The notes beneath the pieces are model-generated. The model made no database searches, had not been told where the DNA came from, and saw only the letters and a program-made list of their open reading frames with translations. A DNA stretch of 64,000 nt from Glandiceps talaboti (taxonomy: Eukaryota; Hemichordata; Enteropneusta; Spengelidae), in NCBI RefSeq assembly GCF_964340395.1, contig NC_135552.1, forward strand, positions 15,473,694-15,537,693, read 5' to 3'. The number at the start of each line of letters is the position of its first letter. The first letter of the stretch is position 1. This document shows positions 58,653 through 64,000 of this stretch, piece after piece. The translations under genes were made by a program, and so were the position numbers.

Positions 58653-61600
58653 CATACATACATACATACATACATACATACATACATACATACATACATA
58701 CATACATACATACATACATACATACATACATACGCGTGCACACACACTTTCAACTGTAAAAATTGTATAGTTTCCCATACAATCTACCATAATTTTGTTT
58801 GGGAATCCAGGTGAAATTACTTCCCTTATAAAAAACACTGAATGGATATAAACAAACACAAATACATGAACAACACACACTCACACAAGACACTCATAAC
58901 CTAACAATGATTGAAATACATATTAGTAAGTTACTAAAGGTTCTAGAACCCAATTAACCAAAGAGGAAACTTATCATATCTTATTAATGTTAATGTTCCA
59001 ACATATTTCGCCATATTTGTGCTGATACCTCATTAAAATGCAGGGCCGGGGCAAGAGGGAAACTGTAAGGCATAAAAAAAAATTGTGTGGTTCCGGTTAC
59101 ATTCAATTTTAGAATAGGTGGGGTAGGTAGATTTTTTTTTTTATTTTTTTTTTATTTTTTTTTTTCATATGTGACTGTATAGTTCATATAGTTATGTTTT
59201 CCGTTATTTTCCATATGGTCTCTGTGTTATTGGTTTCTTCTCATCAGATGTACAGCCATTACAGATTGGAAGAACAGTTTTATATTGTCGTTTTCAGTTG
59301 ATGTCAGTATCCGCATCCACTATATTTCTTGCGAGACTTCACAATTTTTGCGATTTTCTTATTTTTTATCTCGAATATGTAAAAAAAAAAAGTTTAGGGT
59401 CTGGGTGAAAAACTAGGTGGGGGTCGGGAAACCGGAACCAAACAACTGTTTTTACTTGTCCTAATACAATTCTAAAACTCCTACTTTACCCTTAACACAA
59501 ATACTACTCAAGGTAATAAATAATAGTTATTAATAAATACTGCATACATTCTAGACACTTATATTGGGATTATTATTCAATAATAATTACGGTGTATTTG
59601 TTTCAATTTCCGGTCTTGATTTATCGCCCGTTTTTTTTTTTTATTTCGGATGGGTGAAACATTCCTAAGTAGAATGTTATATCGGTGTCAAAAATGGCAG
59701 GGATTTGGTGTACGGCCAGTATCTCCTTTGCATATGTATTGTCTCAGTGTGCTGGTCGACATTTATGAACAGTGCTACTACATTCCAACTTGCAGAGAAT
59801 CATTTCACAGTACATTAATTCTATCCATTCATTTACGTTTTGTACGAACTCAACTTAACATATGCAAATTTATACCTGAAATTTAAAAGATATGTGTGTG
59901 ATTCAATAAGTGGCATGACAAATGTAAACCAAACAATCATGCAAATAGATGTCTTCTCCCCACTGAATACAAAAAAAAAGCAAAATAGAATTTTTTTTAG
60001 CAAAGATAAGAAGAGAGGGTCATTTATTTTTATGGGTGCTTCCGGGGACTCACTTGATAGGGGTTTGCGTTTTAAACTGCTTGGTCCATTTCTTCGACGT
60101 AGCAATGGACTACTTCGTCTCTCTGTCACTTTCTCTTTCAGCCTTGAACGCACCTTCAAGTTGGAGTCAGAAGCTAAAAGGGAAAGATTAGAAAGTTCCA
60201 TTGATAACCAAACCAAATTAAAAACCATACAACACCATACCAAAACAGAAGTATTTTTTTTTTGATAAAATGATGAAAAAAATAAAAACACAAGATGAAA
60301 TGCATTGAACTCAAGGCATCATGCAATTGGACAGTCAACAAGGCAAATACGGAATTGCCATGCAAGTCTCAAGGCAGGCAGATTACAAAACACAGCAAGC
60401 ATGCATAGAACATATCACATACATATACAAAGTGATTTAGATCCACTTCTAGGGTTCATAGGTCATGATACACTTGGGGGGTCAGAGGTCATGATATACT
60501 TGGTTTGTTATACATGAATAAAAAAAAAACGCTACAACTTATACAGGGGAGGATAAGAGATTTAATGAAGTGACACTACATTACACAATCTCTGTAAAGA
60601 GTAGTACACATTTCTTGCTCACAATATGAGGACATGTATATTACACAACAATGCGCCGTGATACACCTATACGTGTTCACTGATATGGTTGTGAATTATT
60701 ATAGTTCAGTTACAAACACGCAGCTGTCATGTGACTCAGACACTTGTGCTTTGGGGTCACACGCTACAAAAGCCTTGCCAGTAACTAAGGATGCCCAAAC
60801 AGCACATTCCAACAATTGTAGTGAATGTCACTGGATGTACAGGGCATGGCTGGCTCTTCATGCTTGCTTCATCCTAGCAGCAACTATTTTCTTGACAGCT
60901 ACAGGAAGTTGGAGTGATTCTATACTGTCTAAAAGCAGGCTCCGATCAAACATATGTTCAGCTATTTTGCATTAGAACACTTTGCAAACTCACCAATCCT
61001 AAGTTGCAAATCGTAATGTTGAAAGTGGATTCATATTTGCATGAAGTCAGGGCACATTTGAGGAAAGAAATTTGTTTTCAATTCATTTCAAGCTGAAATT
61101 TACATAATTTAGAAAATACTTTTTGACATGATGTAGCCTCTGACATCATGCAAATAAATAAACAAAGCTCACCCTTGTGGTCAGAACTAGATATGGGTTA
61201 GAGGTACATAGTGACCACAATGTGACATTATGTGACGTGACGTAACGTGATGTGGTGTGGCGTGACATGATGTTGCATGACGTGACATGATGTGATATCA
61301 CGTCCTTTAACACACAAATAGCATTTTGTAACCACACTACGCATTTCAGACAATCAATGAACTCTTAAATACACTTTCAGTTTTTTGTACAAAATGTGCT
61401 GTAGAGCAGCACTAGAATAATGTATGTTAGCTAGCATGTCACCTATCACTTATCAAAACATACATAAAAAAATTGACATCAGCAATTCCAAAACTTCAAA
61501 AGATGTAACACTTGATAAAACATTTTATTATTTGGAAGGCTACCAATATGATATTAAAAGGGAATATTACAGCATGTTCATGAATTTTGGGTACTGGAGC

Positions 61601-62829
61601 ATACATATTTTGAATAATAGCGTACATGTAGATTGCCTATATCACGTGGGCAGCCATTTTGAATAGTAATGAGGATTATGTCTCTAGGATTCTAACTTGT
61701 AAAATGTATATCACAATGCTTAGGGTCTAATTCACTGAAAACATTATGCAAATGACACACTATGTTGTTTTTCACATAAAGCATCACCAAATTACTTCTG
61801 TTTTAAAGTTACAATGACAGTACAAGGTGTACATTTTCTGGCAAAAACTCATAAACCTGCCCTGGATATTGTACCATCCACAGGCATCACAGTATAAGCA
61901 GTGTGTGTATTCTAATAAATGCCACAACTTTAGTGTTGCAGATCAAAATACTAATACACAGTTTTCTTGAGATTGTAAGGTGGCTATTAAAGTCATGTCA
62001 CTCCACACTCAATGGGTGAAAGGGGCTTGCCCAATGCACACAGGCACACACCATTATGGTGTACCTCACAGACAGGGTTTTCTTGTGAGTTATCACATAC
62101 CAGTAGTAGGGAATAGGTATGCCACAACTAAGGCGTCACAGATGCATGAAATGGGTTTTAGAAGGCAAAACTCTACTTCTACATTAAAAGTGGTCACATG
62201 GATGAGAATTTTTGAATTTATAACAATTCTATCATGGCTTCCTACTTGAAAAATCAATAAGAATCAACATTGACTAAGTCTGTGTTTGTAAACCAATACA
62301 TTGCAAAAAGCTATAAAAAAAATGTGTGAAAAGTTTGTTATTAGACTTATAATAGCAAACATTTTACACATTAATCTCTTGCAATTTACTGAGCTACAAA
62401 CACAGACGTAGCCAATGTTGTTTCACATTGATTTGTCAAGTCCGAAGCCATGGTAAAATTATTTTTTAAATTAAAAAATCCAAATAAATACCAAATCCTC
62501 ATCCATATGGCCGCTCATCAAATCCATCTTGTCAAAGCCTATCCAACAAACTGGACAACGGTGCTACTGACAAAACACACCTACCTACATACATACATAC
62601 ATACATCTTCTATTCTAGTCAAACTGTATGTAGGACTGTTTTAACAGTGAGTGTTATCTCTTTAGATATTGGAGGAAGGCCGGGTGATGTACAAAATGTT
62701 AGAATATTCTTACCTGTTTTTCTCAATGGGAAAGTGTTATCGTATTGACCGAGTACTGGATGTTGATATGGGGGAGATACACCGCTGTGTGGTGGAGAAT
62801 GGTGTTCTAATGAACTGTGGTGAGCAGCC
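38073..62829 (-). CDS. Class IIa histone deacetylase (HDAC4/5/7/9 type), N-terminal exons outside window
   Basis: Twenty-two minus-strand exons join without a frame break into 941 codons and a stop. The product is a signal-controlled nuclear co-repressor with a C-terminal deacetylase domain. In order it shows: 14-3-3 site LRKTAS; NLS-like [12 protein letters not shown]; 14-3-3 site GRTQSAPLP; a Gln-rich stretch; SUMO-type [11 protein letters not shown]; 14-3-3 site SRAQSSPA; structural zinc residues HQCTCG...HPEH and LPCGG; catalytic RPPGHHAE and DVHHGN; metal-binding SAGFDA; catalytic-loop EGGYDL; and an acidic C terminus (EPMEEE) like human HDAC4. The loop has Tyr where vertebrate class IIa enzymes have His, so strong deacetylase activity is expected. 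The MEF2-binding and coiled-coil N terminus is not in the window. Confidence 0.95.
38228..38514. mobile_element. MITE (AGATAGACACAAAC family), copy A
   Basis: The ends read TTAGATAGACACAAAC and, inverted, GTTTGTGTCTATCTTAG, about 290 bp apart. The interior shares GTGATAGCGGT..CTGTTGTGC and CCCTGTGATAAAGATGGTAT with copies B and D. It lies in the last intron. Confidence 0.75.
38695..38836. repeat. (CATA)n, (CGCA)n and (CA)n microsatellites
   Basis: About 24 CATA units are followed by short CGCA and CA runs. The Tyr-Met-Cys-Val and Tyr-Ile-His-Thr frames across them are artefacts. Confidence 0.95.
38958..39102 (-). CDS. Deacetylase exon, end of catalytic domain
   Basis: This encodes EFWPSVQRL to [15 protein letters not shown], matching the end of the HDAC domain and the conserved VTA(L/M)ASLS segment. 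The donor GCAGA|GTAAGT is used. An in-frame TAA one base into the intron would otherwise end the protein 12 residues early. Confidence 0.92.
39191..39226. repeat. (CAAT)n microsatellite
   Basis: About nine CAAT units lie in an intron. Confidence 0.9.
39399..39617 (-). CDS. Deacetylase exon with the catalytic-loop tyrosine
   Basis: This encodes [20 protein letters not shown], then [15 protein letters not shown], to IERALKIQ. The tyrosine codon TAT at the GGYDL position corresponds to His976 of human HDAC4 and to the catalytic Tyr of class I enzymes. Confidence 0.95.
39850..40105. mobile_element. MITE (AGATAGACACAAAC family), copy B
   Basis: Decayed ends TTAAGATATACACAAATGAAAA and GTTTAGTGTGTCTATCTTAG. 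The interior TTTTTCGATGTGGTAGATTAC matches copy D. It lies in an intron. Confidence 0.7.
40175..40293 (-). CDS. Deacetylase exon with the metal-binding SAGFDA motif
   Basis: This encodes [20 protein letters not shown], then [19 protein letters not shown]. The Asp of GFDA is a zinc ligand in the HDAC family. Confidence 0.95.
40294..41060. other. Deacetylase intron with a foldback
   Basis: An AAGTGTAAAAGTATACTGTTTC segment near 40727 returns inverted (GAAACAGTATACTTTTACACTT) at about 40807, with a shared TATAGCAT(T)CATAT flank. This is another small foldback element. No exon is seen. Confidence 0.6.
41061..41158 (-). CDS. Deacetylase exon
   Basis: This encodes [15 protein letters not shown] to [12 protein letters not shown], the conserved GxGVGFNVN(M/L)AF block of the catalytic domain. 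Confidence 0.95.
41681..41800 (-). CDS. Deacetylase exon with the DVHHGN zinc site
   Basis: Forty codons in phase 0. It encodes [16 protein letters not shown], then [17 protein letters not shown]. The Asp and His of DVH are zinc ligands in the family. Confidence 0.95.
42027..42205. repeat. Imperfect CCATGG minisatellite in an intron
   Basis: A unit of about 35-40 bp containing (A/G/T)CCATGGATACT(G/A)TGTT and GTTATGG recurs about five times. Confidence 0.8.
42256..42453 (-). CDS. Deacetylase exon with the RPPGHHAE catalytic motif
   Basis: Sixty-six codons, phase 0 at both ends. It encodes [17 protein letters not shown], then [12 protein letters not shown], to DKIMILDW. The His-His pair forms the charge-relay centre in HDACs. 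Confidence 0.95.
42977..43080 (-). CDS. Deacetylase exon with the LPCGG structural zinc Cys
   Basis: This encodes [19 protein letters not shown] to SSAARM. The Cys of LPCGG aligns with the fourth residue of the class IIa structural zinc site. Confidence 0.93.
43258..43331. repeat. Perfect GTGAGGGCGCCCTCAC palindrome and degenerate partner
   Basis: TGTGAGGGCGCCCTCACA at 43257-43274 is a perfect 18-bp palindrome. GTGTGAGGGCGCTCTCACAC follows at about 43314-43333. The core matches the short dispersed repeats at 12423, 30639 and 49708. It lies in a short deacetylase intron. Confidence 0.75.
43379..43446 (-). CDS. Deacetylase exon
   Basis: This encodes [20 protein letters not shown], matching the [17 protein letters not shown] block that is diagnostic of class IIa HDACs. 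Confidence 0.95.
43742..43791 (-). CDS. Deacetylase short exon
   Basis: Fifty bp encode [16 protein letters not shown], matching RGRKATLEELQTVHSE of human HDAC4. Both splice sites keep phase. Confidence 0.92.
44111..44244 (-). CDS. Deacetylase exon, start of catalytic domain
   Basis: This encodes [17 protein letters not shown], then [20 protein letters not shown]. The two Cys and the His of HQCTCG...HPEH are structural zinc ligands characteristic of class IIa. Confidence 0.95.
44439..44800 (-). mobile_element. tRNA-derived SINE-like repeat, copy 1
   Basis: On the minus strand it begins with TGGTTAGAGTGACTGG (box A-like) and GGTTGCAGCTCAAAGCC (box B-like). The body follows (GGGCAAGATTTGAACC, CTGCAATGGACTGTATG) and it ends at GCGCTTTGAGCACAGAGTGG. 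It shares its body with the copy at 55022-55300. It lies in a deacetylase intron. Confidence 0.65.
45024..45164 (-). CDS. Deacetylase exon with the third 14-3-3 site
   Basis: This encodes [19 protein letters not shown] to [15 protein letters not shown] matches the Ser632-type 14-3-3 docking site of human HDAC4, phosphorylated by CaMK/PKD-type kinases in that family. Confidence 0.93.
45868..46012. mobile_element. Partial foldback MITE (CACTCCAGACATG family)
   Basis: GTATTTTTATCTTGGT..ATA and AACACTCCAGACATGC match the left part of the full copy at 57288-57716. The right half is absent. Confidence 0.65.
46126..46572 (+). CDS. Unidentified frame in the CpG-rich island
   Basis: A 148-codon open frame begins at a TTG, with no ATG until 15 codons or so before the CpG-rich 3' end. 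If coding, it needs an upstream exon. The last part is Lys/Gln/Glu-rich ([20 protein letters not shown], then [13 protein letters not shown]). No known domain is recognised. Possible polyadenylation signals follow at 47362 and 47610. It may be chance or a nested gene opposite to the deacetylase. Confidence 0.2.
   Translation: MANLVRFQGCFYLKHCVQSVRFISGTRFSFQICCKIGIWERGGYPECAYAHFISWRRRDTKGSYNFLVHICSPHTIYKCPSNDIQKLTNKIWELNIKKQQGKSRAGVQESATKLWHAKYKNDRRSLAEFMSQEVESKQSILKYVKKYV
46750..46769. repeat. 20-bp perfect palindrome
   Basis: TAATACGAATATTCGTATTA is exactly self-complementary and lies in the CpG-rich island. Confidence 0.9.
47820..48045. mobile_element. Foldback MITE (CACTCCAGACATG family), reverse partial copy
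   Basis: GTAACATTGTATACATTTTC, then TCAGACTTCAATGACTTCAGTG and, near the end, AATACATTTTGTGACACACACTG match the middle and right part of 57288-57716. Confidence 0.65.
48148..48235 (-). CDS. Deacetylase exon, linker
   Basis: Eighty-eight bp encode [20 protein letters not shown] to GCIPG. It corresponds to the EQELLFRQQ..IHQLRN region between the SUMO site and the third 14-3-3 site. Donor is GTTAGT. Confidence 0.82.
48532..48819 (-). CDS. Deacetylase exon with poly-Ala and SUMO site
   Basis: Ninety-six codons. It contains RKQLRREDH, an acidic Glu-Ala stretch with seven Ala in a row, and [16 protein letters not shown]. The IKQE core matches the VKQEPIESDEE sumoylation site of HDAC4. The weak donor GTAGAC is supported by phase on both sides. 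Confidence 0.88.
48925..49270. repeat. 82-bp minisatellite in an intron
   Basis: A unit running from ACAGACTAAACACAGACAATG through GGTGTCTTTATCAAGTATT to AAAACACACTGTTTTTAC occurs about four times, with the outer units partial. Confidence 0.85.
49380..49554 (-). CDS. Deacetylase exon with the second 14-3-3 site and Gln-rich stretch
   Basis: This encodes [15 protein letters not shown] (Ser467-type 14-3-3 site of HDAC4), then a Gln-rich run with [11 protein letters not shown], matching [10 protein letters not shown] of the human protein. Confidence 0.95.
49634..49662. repeat. (GGGGT)n tract
   Basis: About six GGGGT units occur on the plus strand, hence CCCCA in the deacetylase transcript. The G-rich strand could form a G-quadruplex. 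Confidence 0.85.
49708..49790. repeat. Short palindromic dispersed repeat (GAGGGCGCCCT family), copy 3
   Basis: CTGTAAGGTATGCCATGACG, then GCGCCCTCACACATCG and ACGACATATTTTACAGTCT. It has the same layout as 30639-30735 with decay. It lies in an intron. Confidence 0.6.
50604..50623. repeat. Poly(G) run
   Basis: A long uninterrupted G run in an intron. Confidence 0.9.
51060..51358. mobile_element. MITE (AGATAGACACAAAC family), copy C
   Basis: Starts TTAGATAGACACAAACTAAA and ends GCATCTATCTTAGTAAA. The interior (CTTCCAATGTTTTTAC, CACTTGTGTAATCTACCACA) is in reverse orientation to copies B and D. Confidence 0.72.
52070..52184 (-). CDS. Deacetylase exon, linker
   Basis: This encodes [19 protein letters not shown] to [10 protein letters not shown], and leads in phase 2 into [12 protein letters not shown]. 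It is low-complexity, Ala/Pro/Ser-rich disordered linker, less conserved than its neighbours. Confidence 0.8.
52310..52985. repeat. Minisatellite of about 115 bp, six units
   Basis: TTTGGCTGTTGCTATGGGCG followed by TGGTCATG or TGGTCTTG recurs at about 52365, 52474, 52590, 52706, 52818 and 52934. Each is followed by TTGCATACATTTTTTGAATG and a GTTATCTTTG-type segment. Confidence 0.9.
52986..53625. repeat. Composite repeat of about 150-bp units with a (CA)n-(CAGA)n tail
   Basis: Units containing CCAAATTTC..CCAATCTGCTCAGTAGTTT and CCTAATTTGCATATCAC recur three to four times. After them come (CA)n, CAGACAGACAGACGCCGGG and CGATCCCTATAGCACTACTG. The whole looks like one dispersed element joined to the preceding minisatellite. 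Confidence 0.7.
54558..54677 (-). CDS. Deacetylase exon, linker
   Basis: This encodes [20 protein letters not shown] to [12 protein letters not shown]. It is disordered linker with little family conservation, supported by splice sites and phase. Confidence 0.8.
55022..55300 (-). mobile_element. tRNA-derived SINE-like repeat, copy 2
   Basis: The minus strand shows TGGTTTAGTG (box A-like) and GTTTCGAGTC (box B-like), then the body GGGCAAGATTTGAACCAAAA and AGGCTGCAATGGATTGTATG shared with 44439-44800. Confidence 0.65.
55328..55457 (-). CDS. Deacetylase exon, linker
   Basis: This encodes [20 protein letters not shown], then [20 protein letters not shown]. It corresponds by position to the HDAC4 stretch before HRPLGRTQS. 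Confidence 0.82.
55871..56199. mobile_element. MITE (AGATAGACACAAAC family), copy D
   Basis: The ends extend to ACTGAGCTTTCG and GAAAACTCAG. AGATAGACACAAACTAAAAC and GTTTTAGTTTGTGTCTATAC are the inner inverted repeats. It ends 35 bp from the donor of the exon at 56234-56368. Confidence 0.78.
56234..56368 (-). CDS. Deacetylase exon
   Basis: Forty-five codons. It encodes [11 protein letters not shown], then [17 protein letters not shown], matching [16 protein letters not shown] of HDAC4. Confidence 0.92.
57288..57716. mobile_element. Foldback MITE (CACTCCAGACATG family), full copy
   Basis: The outer 55-60 bp at each end are inverted repeats (left GGCCAATTTTGCCTAACC...GTGTCACAATTGTATTTTT, right the complement of that with a few changes). 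(TA)n at 57590-57652 sits inside the right half. It has no coding frame. Confidence 0.72.
57590..57652. repeat. (TA)n microsatellite
   Basis: A dinucleotide run inside the foldback element. Confidence 0.95.
58153..58259 (-). CDS. Deacetylase exon
   Basis: This encodes [20 protein letters not shown] to NVMPSE, matching [16 protein letters not shown] of HDAC4. Confidence 0.94.
58437..58735. repeat. (CA)n and (CATA)n microsatellites
   Basis: A CA run is followed by roughly 50 CATA units with a few single-base slips. The frames across it are artefacts. Confidence 0.95.
59088..59447. mobile_element. Possible short-TIR element
   Basis: TGGTTCCGGTT opens and AACCGGAACCA closes the stretch. AGGTGGGGTAGG near the start and CTAGGTGGGGGTCGGG near the end are further partial matches. 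There is no coding frame. Confidence 0.4.
60054..60173 (-). CDS. Deacetylase exon with the NLS and first 14-3-3 site
   Basis: This encodes [20 protein letters not shown], then [20 protein letters not shown]. With the preceding exon it forms LRKTASDSNL, the Ser246-type 14-3-3 site. The basic run is the class IIa nuclear localisation signal. Confidence 0.96.
60174..62713. other. Deacetylase intron
   Basis: It holds a TGACG-rich stretch at about 61195-61305 and the foldback MITE at 62189-62515. No exon is seen. Confidence 0.5.
62189..62515. mobile_element. Foldback MITE (AGTGnCnATATGGATGA family), copy 2
   Basis: The ends are AGTGGTCACATGGATGAG and CTCATCCATATGGCCGCT. Inner arms (ATGGCTTCCTACTTGAAAAA and TGTCAAGTCCGAAGCCAT; AAGTCTGTGTTTGTA and TACAAACACAGACGTAG) make almost the whole element a hairpin. 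Confidence 0.78.
62714..62829 (-). CDS. Deacetylase exon, first one in the window
   Basis: Acceptor ATGGTAG, donor GTAAGAA. It encodes [18 protein letters not shown], then [18 protein letters not shown], matching HSSLDQSSPPQSGVS and NHPVLGMYD of HDAC4. It is entered in phase 2, so at least one more exon lies upstream, outside the window. Confidence 0.94.
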
Positions 62830-63356
62830 CTACCATAAAGAAAAAAACAACATACAAACAAATCGTTAATTCGTCAGTCAATGTATATGTAAACTCAACC
62901 ATTCAGCTGATGTCAACAGATGGGCAGAGAGGTCCTAACTTTAGGTGTAACAATATGTCCATGTAGTAATATTTATAGACAACTTCAAGCAAAAACCTTT
63001 ATACACCGACACCACGACTCTAGCACCTAGGTTTTTTCTGTAGAGTGATCTAAAACAGATCTACATCATATAGGCTAATTGCACAGTCTATGAACAGAAA
63101 ATAGTTAGAGAGTATAGATTTGAGTCACTCTGTTGATTATACATAATACCAAATGTATGGCTCATGATGGTAGTAACATATGTTTCTTATTCATACTTTC
63201 AGCATTTGACTGCTATTAACAGCCCCAACTACTTGAATAAATGTGATGGACATACCAGGAGATCATGGACTGACAGATAGACAGACAGGCAGGCAGGCAG
63301 ACAGACTGACAGACTGACAGACAGACAGACAGAGATGGACAGACAGACGGACAGCC

Positions 63357-63393
<37 letters not shown>

Positions 63394-63551
63394 CAACACA
63401 CAGGTGTAGAGATAAATGACACAGACAGACACAGACAGAGACAGAGACAGACAGACAGAGACAGACAGACAGACAAAACACAGATGTAGAGATAAATGAG
63501 GCAAACAGAGACCGACAGAGACACACAGACAGACACAAACAGACAGGGACC

Positions 63552-63607
<56 letters not shown>

Positions 63608-64000
63608 GCATACCGACTAGATATAAAAAATGAATAATAAACATAAACCATCTCATCCATAATATTCACTACAAAGACTCAATGATGGTAATATGGTTTA
63701 CATCTAATTTGAAAAACGACTTTCTAACAATGATATTTCAATTTGCAAAGTGGTTAAAATTTGCTCATTTCCTGGTTCAACTCCACTAAGTTTTATCACT
63801 GTAGGCATTCACACAGGATTGTCATGTAAACTGCCTGCCTTGGGAATATTATCTATATACCTGGTTACTATGGCAACATGGTTATTATATTTTCTTTTTT
63901 TTACAAGTAATGGTTGACATAACTTCATAAGCATATCTATCCTATTCTCAACAAGGTGAGCCATATGGTACTTCTTTGGGCTGACAAACATTTATTTTGC
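62830..64000. other. Deacetylase intron, running off the window
   Basis: It contains a long (CAGA)n tract with variants at about 63271-63608. No class IIa N-terminal exon (MEF2-binding helix, Gln-rich coiled coil) is recognisable here. Confidence 0.6.
63271..63608. repeat. (CAGA)n microsatellite, interrupted
   Basis: CAGA units are broken by two near-identical CACAGRTGTAGAGATAAATGA segments at about 63399-63420 and 63478-63499. The Cys-Leu-Ser-Val frames are artefacts. Confidence 0.92.

Larger units (their letters stand above)
58260..60053. other. Deacetylase intron
   Basis: Besides the microsatellites it holds a T-rich stretch at 59131-59165. A possible element at about 59088-59447 has inverted ends TGGTTCCGGTT and AACCGGAACCA. 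No exon is seen. Confidence 0.5.

Noticed and set aside
60634-60975. 113-codon plus-strand frame with a hydrophobic stretch
   Set aside because: It lies antisense in a deacetylase intron with no splice or homology support.
62830-64000. Search for the N-terminal deacetylase exons
   Set aside because: No MEF2-binding or coiled-coil sequence was found; these exons must lie beyond the window.

Overview
This window comes from a multicellular animal. Genes are interrupted by GT-AG introns, polyadenylation signals are present, and non-coding DNA is full of microsatellites, foldback (MITE-like) elements, tRNA-derived SINEs and 5'-truncated non-LTR retrotransposon tails. The mix fits an invertebrate deuterostome such as a lancelet or hemichordate, but the species cannot be fixed from sequence alone. 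A catalytic tyrosine in the class IIa deacetylase (histidine in vertebrates) also argues against a vertebrate.

Layout. (1) 1-5391 is a very large inverted repeat: two arms of about 2.46 kb facing each other across a spacer of about 450 bp. The spacer is a retrotransposon 3' end flanked by (AT)n tracts. Each arm carries the same broken carbohydrate sulfotransferase relic (signal-anchor exon and last 173 coding bases) and one copy of a 0.3-kb MITE; the left arm reaches the window edge. (2) 6136-10886, plus strand: an apparently intact two-exon Golgi-type carbohydrate sulfotransferase (367 aa), parent or paralogue of the relics. (3) 10.9-22.7 kb: gene-poor, with foldback elements and two non-LTR retrotransposon tails. 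(4) 22757-31021, plus strand: a four-exon gene for a secreted 292-aa protein that resembles an FGF/IL-1-type beta-trefoil. It has a TATA box, signal peptide, phase-consistent splice sites and a polyadenylation signal. (5) 31.0-33.1 kb: a convergent intergenic gap with a degraded Penelope-like fragment and a MITE copy. (6) 33.1-62.8 kb, minus strand: 22 phase-consistent exons (941 codons) of a class IIa histone deacetylase (HDAC4/5/7/9 type), lacking only the N-terminal exons, which lie beyond the right edge. Its probable long 3' UTR holds an array of about 19 tandem units, each a perfect or near-perfect hairpin.

The deacetylase keeps the three 14-3-3 docking serines, the NLS, a SUMO site, the structural zinc site and the catalytic residues. 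Its introns are a nursery for several small foldback families, each with more than one copy here. One intron holds a CpG-rich island that contrasts with the rest of the gene. The three genes have no evident shared pathway: one modifies glycans in the Golgi, one is secreted, and one is a signal-responsive nuclear co-repressor.

All gene structures were read by eye from splice sites, reading-frame continuity and recognised family motifs. No alignment or search was run.
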